Positions 44,127 to 56,680 of a stretch of DNA of 64,000 nt are shown in pieces; positions within the stretch are counted from its first letter, which is position 1; each line of letters starts with the position of its first letter. A model generated the notes under the pieces. It made no database searches and was not told where the DNA came from. It saw nothing but the letters and a program-made list of their open reading frames with translations. The translations under genes and the position numbers were made by a program. Source of the DNA: Cinnamomum chago (Eukaryota; Streptophyta; Magnoliopsida; Laurales; Lauraceae); NCBI GenBank assembly GCA_038049695.1, contig CP142453.1:111758501-111822500 (forward strand), read 5' to 3'.

Positions 44127-47066
44127 TGTCACGTCCCTCAAAATATGAATTGGGGAAAAACGTGAAAAATTAAATTAAATTCAAATTTCATGTGTTTAAT
44201 ACAACACAAGCTTCCAAAAAGTGGACCCACAAAAAAATTTCAACCTGTGATGAGTCGAAATAGATTTCATTAAATGCAGCGAAAGCTTAATCAATTGGTA
44301 TTCAATGATCATAAATAAGATCCAACACGAAAATCAAATAAACATTAATTGTTAAAGTTGCAGAATGAATAAAATAATTACTAAAGAAAGGTTTATCATT
44401 AAAGAAAGTTCATCTAAAGAATTGCTAAGAAGACGTTCACTCTCATGCAGGCTCAGACGGCTCCGAAACCGTCTCCGGCATCCCACTCGAGTTCATCAGT
44501 TGGCTCGAACGTTTGAAACGCTTGATCCTCCTCCGTCTCCTGGGTAAAGTAGGGCTCGGTACCTATGCACCAAATATTACAAAGTAAACAGCAAGTACAT
44601 AATCATAATTCGAAATTTAATACAACAACGAGAAGAATATAAACGAGAGCGATCATATAGAAGTAATGACAGAAATGATGACAAGAAAGGACGTATAGCC
44701 TAATCTAAATAAAACAAAAGGAGCAATATGATTCACACGAAGACAAGTGTCCCCGTTTTGGGTGGTCAGCCCTAAATAAATCGGGAGAGCCCGTCCATAA
44801 CGTCGGTGGTCATAAACCGATCGAATTAAAAACAAATCAGGATAACATGTTCACATTCAAAGCGGATTATAAGTGATCCGGTCACATCGGTGATCAACCG
44901 TCCATATATCGATATGCAGTCGTCCATAAATGACCCACATAAACATAAACATATAAGCATAATAGACCTGAATAATAAAGCTCCGACACAAGAGTCCTAA
45001 GTCAAAGTAAAGTGTTGGCCATTCCACATCCCATATCATAATCAAATCGTCATACAAAATTTGCCGAGCCACTTTATAGTCTATAATACACAATAGGGTA
45101 TGCATCTAAAGGAGTACATATCCTAAATCAACATATATATGCATGCGAAGGTTAAGACGTAGATACGAATCGATCCTAAGGTCAAACATAAGGTCTCGTA
45201 CCCCACAACAATAGAAATCTCTAATAAATATAAGATCAACGCCTCCCTTTTCCATCAATGGTGCATAGACTCACTTAAGGGTTTTCCAATAGAGATGGGT
45301 TGAACTCGAATCCATTAGGATTTCCCCGAGGTCATTCGAGGCATTAAACCCCATGTTGGTAATATACTGTTGCCCGGACGGTATTTACTCGGTCCAAAGA
45401 TTCAATTAATAGAAATATAATTTAAACACATTAAAAACTAAGATGTCATTTAATATTAATTTGCAAATAAAAAATAATAATCTTGGTCTATAATTTTAGA
45501 AAACTTAAGGACCCACCTAAGATATCTTCCAAATCAATTCTTTATAAACTAAGTTAAAGGGGTCTAATTTGAATTCATTAAAACTAATGGTTCTCTTTGA
45601 AAATCCAAGAACTAATGGCCATAAGTTTTAAAAGTAAAAGGCATGTACTGTCACCACAGATGTACAAGACTCATCACTCCTTTTATTTTATTTTTTTATG
45701 GCCAAGTGTTAGCTATGATCAACCTACCTCATCTATCCCACCCCCACACGTCTCCATCATTTTAGTTCCTCCATTCCCACACACATCACCTCCCATCATC
45801 TCTTTTCACTCAAGCCTACACGTCATCACCATCAACATTTTCTTCCCATCCCAGAACAGGTTCTGTAATGGAGTCGAGTCCAGCGTCTCAGCTTCTGGGC
45901 ACTTGGGATAACAGCTCACTGATCGGAAGGCCCACGATCAGACCCCATTAACAGCGTCGCCCAAAACCCCTCTTCAAGATGTAGGGACCTGATCAAGATT
46001 TAATGGTCCATGTGGGTCCCACAGTCCCAAAACAAAAATAACCCAAACCCTCTTCCATTATGTCAGCCCTCTCTTCTGGTTGTTGGATGGTGGACCAGAC
46101 AGGGCCCACCTGACATGGTCCAGCATCTCTATGAACGCCCCACCATGTCCGGCCTGATGAATGGTCCAGATCTATGATCAGATCATATAGTGGGCCCCGC
46201 CATCAATACACACTAACCACTTTCTTAATTCTGTATCCGGGCTCTGCTGCAAATTAACTCAATCCTCGAGGGCTTGGTGGATTGGGGCGTCGACAGGGAT
46301 AAGTAAAATGAGAAAATTCATTCAATCATCTCCAATCTTTGATCTCATTACAGAAACTATTAAAATTATCAAAAGAGCATCAAAGGTTTCTATATGCAGT
46401 GATAGGCTAATCAAAGAGAAAAGAAGCATTAAATTCATAAATCATGATTAGTTACTTTCCTTTTATCGGGGTTGAAGAAAAAGCACAGATCCTCACCAAT
46501 ATCCAATCCGAGATTACCACGGCACTCAATCACAATCCTAACACCAATCTGACATAGAAGATGGGATAAGAATGTTCAGATGAACATATCCATTGCATCC
46601 CTACCCAAAACCTAACATTGGAAAGATAAAAGGGATAATCCAAGAATTCAGATTTACTCCTAATGATTTGAGGAGATGGTTACCTGAGATAAGAAAGTTG
46701 AGCCAAGGATGCTGGTATCCTCTGATCTTGATTCTGATGGCTGGATCCTAAAGCTGGAATGACTTGGGAAGTTGAAAGAGGAAGAAGACGAACGAGAAGA
46801 GTTGCAGAGATAAGTGGGAAGGGATAAAGACGTGCGATTAGTTAAAATAGGGATTAGGTTAAAAATGAATATTCTTTGGGCTTAAGTCATTGGGTCAAAA
46901 CTACGGGTCAGGTCATCTACCCATTAACCAAACTTACCGATCCAAGAATCCTATCTAACGTGTGACCCACTTAATCCTACCCTCTTGAATAACTAAAATA
47001 CATTAAATTAATATAATACTAATATTTTAATAATAAATATAATTAATGGTGGGGCCGGATCTTACA
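44127..47066 (-). repeat. 3' LTR of the Ty3 element (2.94 kb)
   Basis: Its outer (genomic) end is 44,127 and its inner end is 47,066, next to the polypurine tract. It matches the 5' LTR only at 44,127-44,378 (about 98% by eye) and at about 46,840-47,066 (about 95%). The interior, 44,379-46,839, looks like an ordinary long LTR and has no match elsewhere in the window. Confidence 0.85.
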
Positions 47067-47079
47067 TTCTCCCCCCCTT
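47067..47079 (-). promoter_or_regulatory. Polypurine tract
   Basis: On the minus strand this reads AAGGGGGGGAGAA immediately before the 3' LTR start TGTAAG. It is the plus-strand primer of reverse transcription and fixes the inner edge of the 3' LTR. Confidence 0.85.
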
Positions 47080-47104
47080 AGGACATTTGGTCCTCCAAAT
47101 GCAA

Positions 47105-47697
47105 TCATACCTCTGGAAGAAGGTGCGGGTAAAGCTTCTTCACGTGGTCCCGAAGTTCCCAAGTGGCTTCTCGAGGACTATGGTGCTCCCACTGGACTTT
47201 CACCCAGTGTATTGTCCGCGTCCTAAGAACTTGCTCATTCGTGTCGATGATCCGAGAAGGTCGCTCAACATAAGTAACATCTGACTGCAATTCCAATGGC
47301 TCATACTGCAACACGTGAGATGGGTCTGCGATATACTTCTTCAACATCGAGACATGAAAAACATTATGCACCGCTGACAATGCCCTGGTAAGGCCAATTT
47401 GTAAGCAACTTCTCCAATTCTTTCCAAGATCTCAAATGGACTGATATATCTACGAGATAACTTCCCTTTCTGCCCAAACCTCAATGTTCCTTGCGTTGGT
47501 GAAACTTTTAGAAACACATGTTCACTAATCTCAAATTGAAGATCTCTCCTCTTCAAGTCTGCATAACTCTTCTGTCGGCTTCTAGCAATTTTCAACCGAT
47601 CATGAATTTGCTTCACTTTCTCACTGGTATCACTAACAATAATGGACCATGAAAACTCCTGACACCTATCTCCTCCCAACAAATTGGGGTCCTGCAT
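47105..47697 (-). pseudogene. Ty3 pol C terminus with chromodomain, frameshifted
   Basis: Two overlapping minus-strand frames. The first (to 47,341) is the integrase tail, with VKQIHDRLKIARSRQKSYAD and GTLRFGQKGKLSRRYISPFE. The second, after a frameshift, has NVFHVSMLKKYI and then a chromodomain-like segment, YVERPSRIIDTNEQVLRTR and WVKVQWEHHSPREATWE, ending at LLPEV and a stop at 47,105. Chromodomains steer insertion toward marked chromatin. Confidence 0.85.
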
Positions 47698-48592
47698 CGA
47701 CGTCCATACAACGCCTCAAATGGTGCCATGCCGATACTGGAATGATAACTATTATTATATGCAAACTCGCACAATGGAAGACTTTTCTGCCAGTCATTCC
47801 CAAAATCAAGGACGCAAGCTCGCAACATATCTTCCAGTGTCTGATTAGTCCTTTTAGTTTGACCGTCGGTCTGAAGATGATATGCTGTACTAAAATTCAA
47901 TGATGTGCCCAGAGCTTCCTGAAGTTCAGTCCAGAATTTGCCCAAAAATCTAGGATCTCTGTCTGATACAATCGATCGGGGAACACCATGAATTGTGACC
48001 ACCTTCTCCATGTACATTCGAGCTAACTCATCCCGAGGTGTCTTCAGGCTCATTGGTAAGAAATGTGCAACTTTAGTCAATCTGTCAACTATCACCCAGA
48101 TACTATCTTTGTTATGCATTGATGGCAACCCAGAGATAAAATCCATCGTTATGTGTTCCCATTTCCAGTCGGGCACTTCCAACTGTTTTAAAAGTCTTGG
48201 GGGCTGCTTCGTTCTGCCTTTACTTGTTGACACACCAAGCACCTTGCTGTAAATTCTGCTACATCCCTCTTCATATTATTCCACCAATAATGATTACGCA
48301 GGTTCTGGTACATCTTTGTACTACCAGGATGAATAGTATAACGGAAATGATGTGCTTCTGTCATGATCTCATTCTTCAGTTCTTTTATATTTGGCACACA
48401 TAACTGATCTTGAAAGTACAACACACCCTCCACTATTTTGAAGTCTAGTCTGTTGTCAATCTGTTCAATCACTCGAGCTAGCTCTGGATCCTCTGACTGC
48501 TTGCTCTTGATCATGCTCAAAATCTCTGGTTCCAAGACGAACATGTTAGCTAACATGACCTTATCGTCAATTGATTGCAAAGACACTCCCAA
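47613..48592 (-). pseudogene. Ty3 integrase core, frameshifted
   Basis: The zinc-binding H-H-C-C part reads HHFRYTIHPGSTKMYQNLR and CLVCQQVKAE. After a frameshift near 48,200 come the catalytic segments WEHITMDFISGLP, SDRDPRFLGKFW and QTDGQTKRTNQTLEDML, so the D-D-E residues are visible. A further frameshift near 47,690 separates the tail. Confidence 0.85.
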
Positions 48593-48610
48593 ATCAAGGA
48601 AAATTTCTGC

Positions 48611-49288
48611 CTAAGACCATTCTGCTCGCAAACATGCATTAGTTGCTGCCCTTCGATTCAATGCATCAGCCACTACATTAGCTTTCCCGGGATGATATTT
48701 GATTGGAAAATCAAAATCCTTCATGCATTCCATCCACTGGGTTTGTCTCATGTTTAATTCAGGCTGAGTAAACAAATATTGAAGACTTCTATGGTCTGAA
48801 TGAATTTCAAATTTCTCACCGTAGAGATAGTGACGCCACATCTTCAATGCCATGACTACTGCTGCAAGTTCCAAATCATGAGTGGCATGCTTTTTCTCAT
48901 GCTCTTTCAATTGTCTAGAGCCATAAGCCACTACCTTCCCATCCTGCATAAGCACACAACCCAATCCAACTTTCGAGGCATCTGTATAAATAACAAATTT
49001 ACCATTCTCCGTAGGCAATGTGAGCACTGGAGCTGTAGTCAACCTATTCTTTAACTCCTGAAAACTTGCTTCACATTCGTCAGTCCACACGAACGGTACA
49101 TCTTTTCGTGTTAATCTGGTCAATGGAGCAGCAATGGATGAAAATCCTTTCACAAATCTCCTGTAGTAACCTGCTAAACCCAAGAAACTACGAATCTCTG
49201 TTATTGACATGGGTCTCTGCCACTTGACCACTGCCTCAATCTTTCCTGGATCAACCGCCAAACCTTCCTTGCTGATGATGTGACCCAA
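48611..49288 (-). pseudogene. Ty3 RNase H, bounded by stops
   Basis: Continues reverse transcriptase with [19 protein letters not shown] and [15 protein letters not shown], then the RNase H motifs [28 protein letters not shown] and [11 protein letters not shown], then [15 protein letters not shown] stop separates it from RT (49,307) and another from integrase. Confidence 0.85.
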
Positions 49289-49306
49289 GAAAATTACTTG
49301 CTGAAG

Positions 49307-50179
49307 TCAAAATTCGCACTTGCTCAACTTGGCATAGAGTTGATGCTCTCTCAAAGTCTGCAATGCTGACCTCAAATGCTGCTCATGATCTTCTCGAGAC
49401 CGAGAATATACTAACATGTCGTCTATAAAAACAACGATAAGCTGGTTGAGAAATGGAGCAAATATTTTATTCATCAAGGCCATAAATACTCCCGGAGCAT
49501 TGGTTAGCCCAAATGGCATTACCAAAAACTCATAGTGGCCATATCTGGTCCTAAATGCTGTCTTCTGAATGTCCTGATCTCGAACTCTGAGCTGATGATA
49601 TCCCGATCTCAAGTCCATCTTTGAGAAATATTCAGCTCCCTTAAGCTGATCAAATAATTCATCGATCCTTGGGAGAGGATATTTGTTCTTGATTGTGACC
49701 TGATTGAGTTGTCGATAATCTATGCACATCCTCATAGACCCATCATTCTTCTTCACAAATAGGACAGGCGCACCCCAAGGTGATACACTTGGTCTCACAA
49801 ACCCCTTGTCCAACAAATCCTGCAATTGAGTTTTCAACTCTCTGAGTTGTGCCGGAGCCATTCTATATGGAGCTTTAGAAATTGCAGCTGTCCCTGACAC
49901 CAATTCAATCGAAAAGTCTATCTCCCTGACTGGAGGTAAGCCTGAAATTTCATCCGAGAAAACATCCGGGAACTCACAGACCACTGGAATATCCTCCACC
50001 CCTTTTGACTGTTTATCCTCCGTGATAAACGCCAAATATCCTTCACATCCAGATTTCAACAATCTTTCTACTTTCAATTTCGAGATCCTGCATGTCCGAA
50101 TTGGTTTCCTCCGACCAACAAATTCAATAGTGTCAGAATGCAATGACAACTTGATTGTTTTATTAAAACAGTCCATCAC
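49307..50179 (-). pseudogene. Ty3 reverse transcriptase
   Basis: Clear RT blocks: [71 protein letters not shown], and the active-site segment FIDDMLVYS. It ends at a stop after AKLSKCEF. It is the best-preserved domain of the element. Confidence 0.9.
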
Positions 50180-50197
50180 TGCTCTATAGGTCGCTAG

Positions 50198-50473
50198 TCA
50201 GTCCATACCAAGTATGACATCGAAATCCTTCATCGTTAAAAGAATCAGGTCTGCAGGTAAGATGAAATCCCCAATTTGAACTCGGGTACTCGAAAAATAT
50301 TGCTGGCAATGAATCTGCTTGCCCACTGGGGTACCCACTACTAAAGCAACATCTAATCTCTCTACAGCCTCATTGATATGTCTAACAAAATCATGGGAAA
50401 CAAAAGAATGTGTAGAGCCAGGGTCAAATATGGCCTTAGCTTGTACCTCTGATATTAGAACAATACATTCCAC
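50198..50473 (-). pseudogene. Ty3 aspartic protease
   Basis: The active-site segment is AIFDPGSTHSFVSHDF and the flap region leads to ILPADLILLTMKDFDVILGMD. A stop follows immediately where the frame should pass into RT. Confidence 0.85.
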
Positions 50474-50559
50474 AACGTCTGCAGAAGCATCTGCATCCTC
50501 ATGAGTAACTGCCGATCTGCTGAGCTTGGTTTGGCTGTCCTTGCACTGGCCTAGGTGCT

Positions 50560-51877
50560 CTTGGTTAACCCACTGGTTGATGCTGCCTTTGTGGCTGGAA
50601 TGACCTCTGTTGACCTTGCACTGGCCTTTGCTGCCCTAGGACTGGCCTCTGCTGCTGTGGCGCTACACCCCTGTATTGTTGATACTGAGGGGCTGGTGCT
50701 CGGTACATATGTTGTTGTGGTGCCTGAGGAATCTGCTGTGGTCCCTGCGGAGGTGCTGTCCTCCAACGCTGCTGTGTAGGAGCACGATAAGCTGCTAGCT
50801 GGGACACTGGCAACTGACTACCGCCATTGGGACAATCGCGAACTCGATCACCAATCTGCCCACAGTGAAAACATGCACCTGTCTCTCTGTAGAACTGCTC
50901 AGTAGGATGGTTCTTTCCGCATCGTCCACACAGTTGTCTCTGACCACCTGAGGGTTGACCTTGAAACTTCTGTTTCTTCGGGTTGCCTTGGCTAGAAGAT
51001 TGCGTCAACTGATGTTGCTGATATTTAACCTGCGTTCTGTTGCCTTCTTCTTTAGTGCACCTTCAGCCCAATATGCACTTTTCACAGTCTCCTGGAATGT
51101 CGGGCGTTGATTATCTCCGATCATCATGTAGATATCAGCTGATAACCCATCAAGAAAACGCTTGATTTTCTCTTCCTTTGGAACAACTAGTGTAGGTGCA
51201 TACTTAGCCAATCTTGTGAACTGCTGTTCATACTACTGCACTGACATGTCACCTTGCACTAAGTTCTGAAAATCCCTCTTCCACTGGCCCTTAACATATT
51301 TGGGAATAAATTTATCCATAAACTCCGTAGTAAATGTTTCCCAGGCATTCTCTTCAACCACAACCTCTGCTTGCACTACTTCTTTGACTGAGTTCCACCA
51401 TTGGAGAGCTATACCTCTGAACATATAAGCTACCAAATTAACTCTCTGCTTTTGAGTGCAATTGAAGACTGCAAAGATTTGCTCCAACTGTTCTATAAAA
51501 TCATCCGCTACCATGGGATCTCCAGACCCGTGAAAATCAGGAGGAACCCTCTTCCTGAATTTCTCATAGAGGTCATTTTGATCTACTTCCCTGGGAGGCA
51601 TGACCACTTGCACTGGCTGAGCTGCTCGATCTGTCAAGGCTAAAATCTGAGCCTGAAATGCTGCTCTATCTCTGTCTGCTTGTGCCCTCTCAGCAGCTCG
51701 TTCTTCCCTTTCTCGCTGTTTCTCTGCAGCCTGTTCGATCTCACGTGCTCTCTGCTGCTCATTTTGAGTAGTCTGAGCTTGCACAAAAGCTTGCAAGAGT
51801 TGGTTGAAACGATCATCTGGATTATTCGATCCATTCCCAGGTTCTCAATCCTGAGATCTGGTATTACGCTGTGCCAT
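50560..51877 (-). pseudogene. Ty3 gag, stop at codon 11 and later breaks
   Basis: Starts MAQRNTRSQD followed by a stop, then continues with EPGNGSNNPDDRFNQLLQ and a coiled, Arg/Glu-rich stretch. The capsid part has FHGSGDPMVADDFIEQLEQ and ALQWWNSV, and after a stop at 51,233 RLAKYAPTLVVPKEEKIKRF. The nucleocapsid part has one zinc knuckle reading CFHCGQIGDRVRDC, in which the usual His is Asp. A Gln/Pro-rich tail follows. Confidence 0.85.
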
Positions 51878-52033
51878 GACCTACAATCAAATAATGATGG
51901 GTTAGATTCTATGAAACAAACTAACAAACAATTCTATAAGCTTTACAGTTAGCATGTAAAACGTGTCTAACGGAATTCGCAATCCTCACCACGTCCTATT
52001 ATTTCTATCCATTTTTAATATCCGAGAATCGTG

Positions 52034-52050
52034 CTGGCTCTGATACTAAC
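52034..52050 (-). promoter_or_regulatory. Primer-binding site, initiator tRNA-Met type
   Basis: On the minus strand, directly inside the 5' LTR: GTTAGTATCAGAGCCAG. The TATCAGAGCC core matches the 3' end complement of plant tRNA-Met, the usual primer of Ty3 chromoviruses. One base of the usual TGGTATC is changed. Confidence 0.8.
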
Positions 52051-52479
52051 TGTCACGTCCCCCAAAATACGAATTGGGGAAAAACGTGAAAAATTAAATT
52101 AAATTCAAATTTCATGTGTTTAATACAACACAAGCTTCCAAAAAGTGGACCCACAAAAAAATTTCAACCTGTGATGAGTCAAAATAGATTTCATTAAATG
52201 CAGCGGAAGCTTAATCAATTGGTATTCAATGATCATAAATAAGATCCAACACGAAAATCAAATAAACATTAATTGTTAAAGTTGCAGAATGAATAAAATA
52301 ATTAGGGACATTTACTAAATAAATTCCCTTACATAAGATAACCACTGTTGAGACCCTAAAAATTTTCTAATATCAGAGTAGGACCTCCCGCCCAAATGTA
52401 AAATGTTGCTTCCCATTCTACCCCTTTGTAGTTGATGCCAACAAAATCCTAACAGGAACGAAAAAAAAATAGGGGACAA

Positions 52480-52655
52480 ACATAACAAACGAAGAAGAGA
52501 AGAAATAGAGGAAGGAGGGGAAACTCAAGCACTCCTCTCTCAAGCCGGTTGCAGACGAAGGTTTCCATCTCTCTCTCTCCTTGTCCTTATCTTTTCCTCT
52601 ACATCAAAACTCAAGCCCCAAAGGAACCCTTGAATCTCAGAACCTGGTTTTCAAG
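52480..52655 (+). other. Probable non-coding first exon of the PMD gene
   Basis: A CT-rich leader-like stretch (CCATCTCTCTCTCTCC) ends at TTTTCAAG followed by GTAAGAAAT, a strong donor at 52,656. The intron would run to the acceptor at 54,541-54,542. It lies only about 180 bp inside the LTR junction, so the gene's promoter would lie at or within the LTR remnant. Confidence 0.45.
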
Positions 52656-54542
52656 GTAAGAAATTCCCCTACGTTCAACTCAGTATTTTTTTTGTTATTG
52701 ATTTATTTACTTTCAAAGATTCATTTTTCCATTGATTGGTTCTTTCTTTTAATTGCTTTCTTTACATTGATTTGATTTTGGTTATATTGGTGCTGCTATG
52801 GAGAAGGGTTCTGATGGAGACGTCTGATCCTCCCCTTGATATAGTTGATTTTTGGATTTCTTTGGGCATCTGATCCTCTCCTTGATATAGTTCTTTCGGT
52901 TGAAAAGTTCATGCATTTTTGACGTCTGAATGTATGTGTTCAGAATTTTTGTGTGGTTTTAATGATTTATTAAATGTTCGGAATTTAGTAGGACCTAAGC
53001 ATTCTTTATTCAGCTTATAATAGGCAATCCAAAGGTTTAGGGCTCTTTATCAAGATTTGTCTGCTTTATAATTTGTGCATTTTTGCCCATCAAAGGTCTT
53101 CTTTATTACCGAAAGGTCTCTGTTCATCTCCCATTCCCAAGTCCAACTCCTGAATAACCCATGTTTACCAAAAGAATACTCCAACTTAACTATATATATG
53201 ACTGAAGAAGATGAAGTTGTTCAAAGACTGCACAAGCCATATTTGATGAAGAAATTATAGATGCTTTGGAGTTAAAATTGGTGGGCAAATAGATGAAAAG
53301 AAATCTGGCGCTTACAATTTCATTAGAAACTGAATCCTTTTCAGTAGCTTCAGGTTTTCGAAAATAAAATACGTACAGATTTCTGATTTGTGAGGTCCTG
53401 GCCCACCAAATTTGAGAAGGCTTTTGAGCAGAGCAAGGTAGAAGAAAAAATGTTACTTGTAGTGTGAAAGTGTGATGCATTGTTGAAATGGATAGTCTGT
53501 CCTTTGGCCATTTATTTCATGATAACAGTGTGATCCAAATGAGCATGGAAAACTTTGCACTCAGCACCAACATTAACACATCTTTTATCAACCCATCAAA
53601 AAGTAACATCAGATAAACAACTCACAAGATAATGTCAGAAAGAATGTTTGAACACATTCCTAGTTTTCATTCAGCTAAATAAACATTTGCAAGACTGCAG
53701 CCAGGCACATATAACCCGAATCTGGAAAACAAATTCAACTTAATAAATAGTTGCAAGTAAATCATCAGGTGCAAAAAAAAAAATAAAAAAATCTAACTTC
53801 ATAAGCATTTTTGCAAGTTCTACATTCAGATACATTCAATCCAACTCTAGAAAACAATTTCAACTTAATAAAGATTTACTAGGACTAAATAAAGTCTCCA
53901 TATCCAACTCCAAGTTTGTGGATGCCCAGTTGTCCCTTTTTTCGTCCTCTGCCTTCTCCTGAAAAAGCATTGTACAAAACTGCAACTCATAATACATGTT
54001 TGAATAGTTGAGATTGAGTCTAAATGCTTTAATTTACAAGTTACAACTTTAAACAATTTACCTTCCTAACTGATCAGAACTTTCATGTAAAAAAGCAGAA
54101 GAGAAAGCCCAAAAGAAAGTTAAAATTTCAGTGGAAATTATAGTTTGTTAGATGGGAGTTTAAACACAATAAACAGACCCAACATAGTGTTGGAAGTTTC
54201 TTGGAGTTATGTAGCTCCACAATTTTTCATGTGTTACCGTTGCAGAATGAAGTTTCACATAAAAAAAAAAAAAGTTAGCAAGGTGTTCTAAAGCAGGAAT
54301 TTTGTTGAGAAGAGAGATGGTATGAGTTGCAACCAGGCAAGTGGACATCAAGGAGTTATCTTCAAGTTTTAGTTATCTTGAAGATGTCCATGTTTATGAA
54401 GCAATCAGGCAAGGACATGTAAATCCAATCATTTACTTTTATATTTGAATGGATCATGAATCATGGAACATTGTATGTTTGCTTTCTTACCATATCTAGT
54501 GGGGTTTATTTACTAGATGTCACTTACTCTTATCTCATGTAG
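52656..54542 (+). other. Predicted leader intron of the PMD gene
   Basis: AT-rich, no coding signal. Near 54,365-54,460 it contains a diverged copy of the next exon and its downstream flank (GATGTCCATGTTTATGAAGC against AATGTCCATGTTTCTGAAGC in the exon, then ATCCAATCNTTTACTTTTAT in both). Confidence 0.5.
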
Positions 54543-56490
54543 ATGGACAATGATAATCAATTTAATGGGGAGAATTTATTATATCTTCAAAATGTCCATG
54601 TTTCTGAAGCAATTTTGCAAGGAGAGGTACATCCAATCCTTTACTTTTATATTTAAATGTAATGTTATATTTATTTTTATCTCTTAAACCACTTAATGCG
54701 TACATGATTTTGTAATATTAAATTTATTTTGTAAATAACATTTATAGGAACCACCAAACTTGAGAATAATCCGAACCACACATGACAAGGATAGTTGGCA
54801 TCTCACACTCCAACAAGAAGACTATGTGCGAATGTGTGGGTTGGAGCACTTGTCTAGTATTTCAGAGATGACAATAGATCATGCTGTGATCAGCGCATTG
54901 GTAGAAAGATGGAGGCCTGAAACGAATACCTTCCATCTTCCATGTGGGGAGGCAACTATCACCTTAGAGGATGTGGCATATATATACGGCCTCCCCATTG
55001 ATGGACCACCAGTGACAGGAAAAACAATACATAGTACAGAGCAAACAGCGGAGATTTGCAGGGAGCTTCTAGGCATGGAACCAGTGCCAAAACGAGATAG
55101 CATTGGCACAAGACTAAACTTTTCTTGGATGAAAAATAACTTCAAAGAAAACAACTTCAAAGGAAACAAAAAAAAGAAAAAACAGCATGAAGTTAAAGAG
55201 AAGTGCAACACAAGAGCCTATTTATTCTGCTTGGTGGGAGGCCAAATAGTTGGCAACTCATGTGGTACTTCTGCCCCGGCTTGGTTGCTTGGTTTATTTA
55301 GAGAATTTAAAAGGTATGCATGGGGCCCAGCATGCCTTGCCAACCTATATAGGATGCTAGGTAAAGCAACAATGCTTTCGAAGTGGGATGAAGGAAGGAA
55401 AGATGGAGAGGGGAAAAAAGTAAAAAAACAGAAAGCAACGGATCCATCTGATACCTTGACTGGCCCATTGCAATTGTTGCAGGTAACACCCATATTTGTT
55501 TACTTGGTTATAATATTGAATATGAACTCTTTTCTAAAAAAGGACTTTACATTCATATAATGTTTGTTTGGCAGATTTGGGCATATTCCAGAATGGAATT
55601 CTTGCGTCCTAGCGATGACTATATAGATGTGTTATTGCATTTTGACTTTCCGCTGTATAAGACATGGGAAAAAAACATAAAAAAGCATAGGCCTCCAATG
55701 AACACTAAGGATAGTCGGGAGCAAATTGATAACATGAAAATAGAAGAAGTGAGTGTAATTTGTTTTATTTTTAATATGAATCTTATAATTGATATCTGAT
55801 TTGTTATCAATAAATATGTAATGAAAATCTCTTGTGTAGTTTATATGGATGCCGTATACAGATGTGGTTGATAAACTAGCTGATGTAGTTCACAAAGAAG
55901 ATAAGCAATTATTCACATCTAACACAGCTCTAATCTTCTATTGGATTGCCGAACGTCACAACTCCGAACGGGTAATGAAGCAATTCGGATTGAGACAGTT
56001 GCTCCCCATATATCTCCGCATGCCATTTGATAGAGTTGATAGAGTGAGAAAGGCTGCTTATGATTACAACAAATCGATGAAAGAGGTCAATGCCATTTGG
56101 GATGTGAGGCATAAGATGTTACTAATGAGTGAAGAACTTGATGATTCACTAATGCATAGTGAATTTTATATGGAATGGTACTCGGCGGTGACAAGATTGC
56201 GACTCTCAAGGCCTCAAAAAAAAGATGAGGAAGGTAATGAGATGTCTTGTCGACTCTCAAGGCCTCAAAAAAAAGATGAGGAAGATAATGAGATGTCAAC
56301 GCAACCAAAGGTTAAAAAAGACGATGACGAATATAATGAGTTGTCAACACAACCAAAGGTCAAAAAAGATGATGACTTCATCCCTAAGGGCCCGTTTGGT
56401 AATTTTACTAATATAGTCAAGTCAAGTCAAGTCAAGTTAAACATCTCATCAAAAGCACTTTTTACCAAAACTCCCTCCACCTTTTTCTAA
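54543..56490 (+). CDS. Plant mobile domain (PMD/MAIN-like) protein, interrupted by a MITE
   Basis: Exons 54,543-54,626, 54,748-55,482, 55,575-55,748 and 55,840-56,490 join in phase 0 with GT-AG introns to give 547 residues. Diagnostic PMD text: ISALVERWRPETNTFHLPCG, ITLEDVAYIYGLPIDGPPVTG, PAWLLGLFREFKRYAWGPAC, IWAYSRMEFLRP and MKQFGLRQLLPIYLRMP. PMD proteins such as MAIN and MAIL1 act in gene silencing and meristem maintenance, and the domain is also widespread in plant transposons. The third exon has a Lys-rich insertion (NFKGNKKKKKQ). The C terminus carries two 17-residue repeats (RLSRPQKKDEEGNEMSC type) and two QPKVKKDDD units. The last 33 residues are read from a MITE. Expression is unknown. 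Before the MITE there are no internal stops. Confidence 0.8.
56200..56375 (+). repeat. 51-bp minisatellite in the PMD coding exon
   Basis: CGACTCTCAAGGCCTCAAAA begins at 56,200 and 56,251, two nearly identical 51-bp units. They are followed by two AACCAAAGGT units that start 48 bp apart. It encodes the Lys/Asp/Glu-rich tail. Confidence 0.85.
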
Positions 56491-56680
56491 AAAAGTCAAA
56501 AAGCAACTACATTTAATCACTAAAAGACAAAAAAATTCCATTTCCCCATACAAAAAGTCAAAAATATTTCATTCCAAACAACTAAATACAAAATATCATC
56601 ATAACTCACTTATATTTTATTTATTATTTTCATTTCACTTCACTCCACTTTATTTTAAAAGTAAATTACTAAACTGGCCC
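56388..56680. mobile_element. Harbinger-like MITE with TAA target duplication
   Basis: 293 bp. It starts GGGCCCGTTTGGTAATTTTAC and ends with the inverse of GGGCCAGTTTAGTAATTTAC. It is flanked by TAA at 56,385-56,387 and 56,681-56,683. It is the best-preserved member of the GGGCCCGTTTGG family in the window and sits inside a PMD coding exon. Confidence 0.9.
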
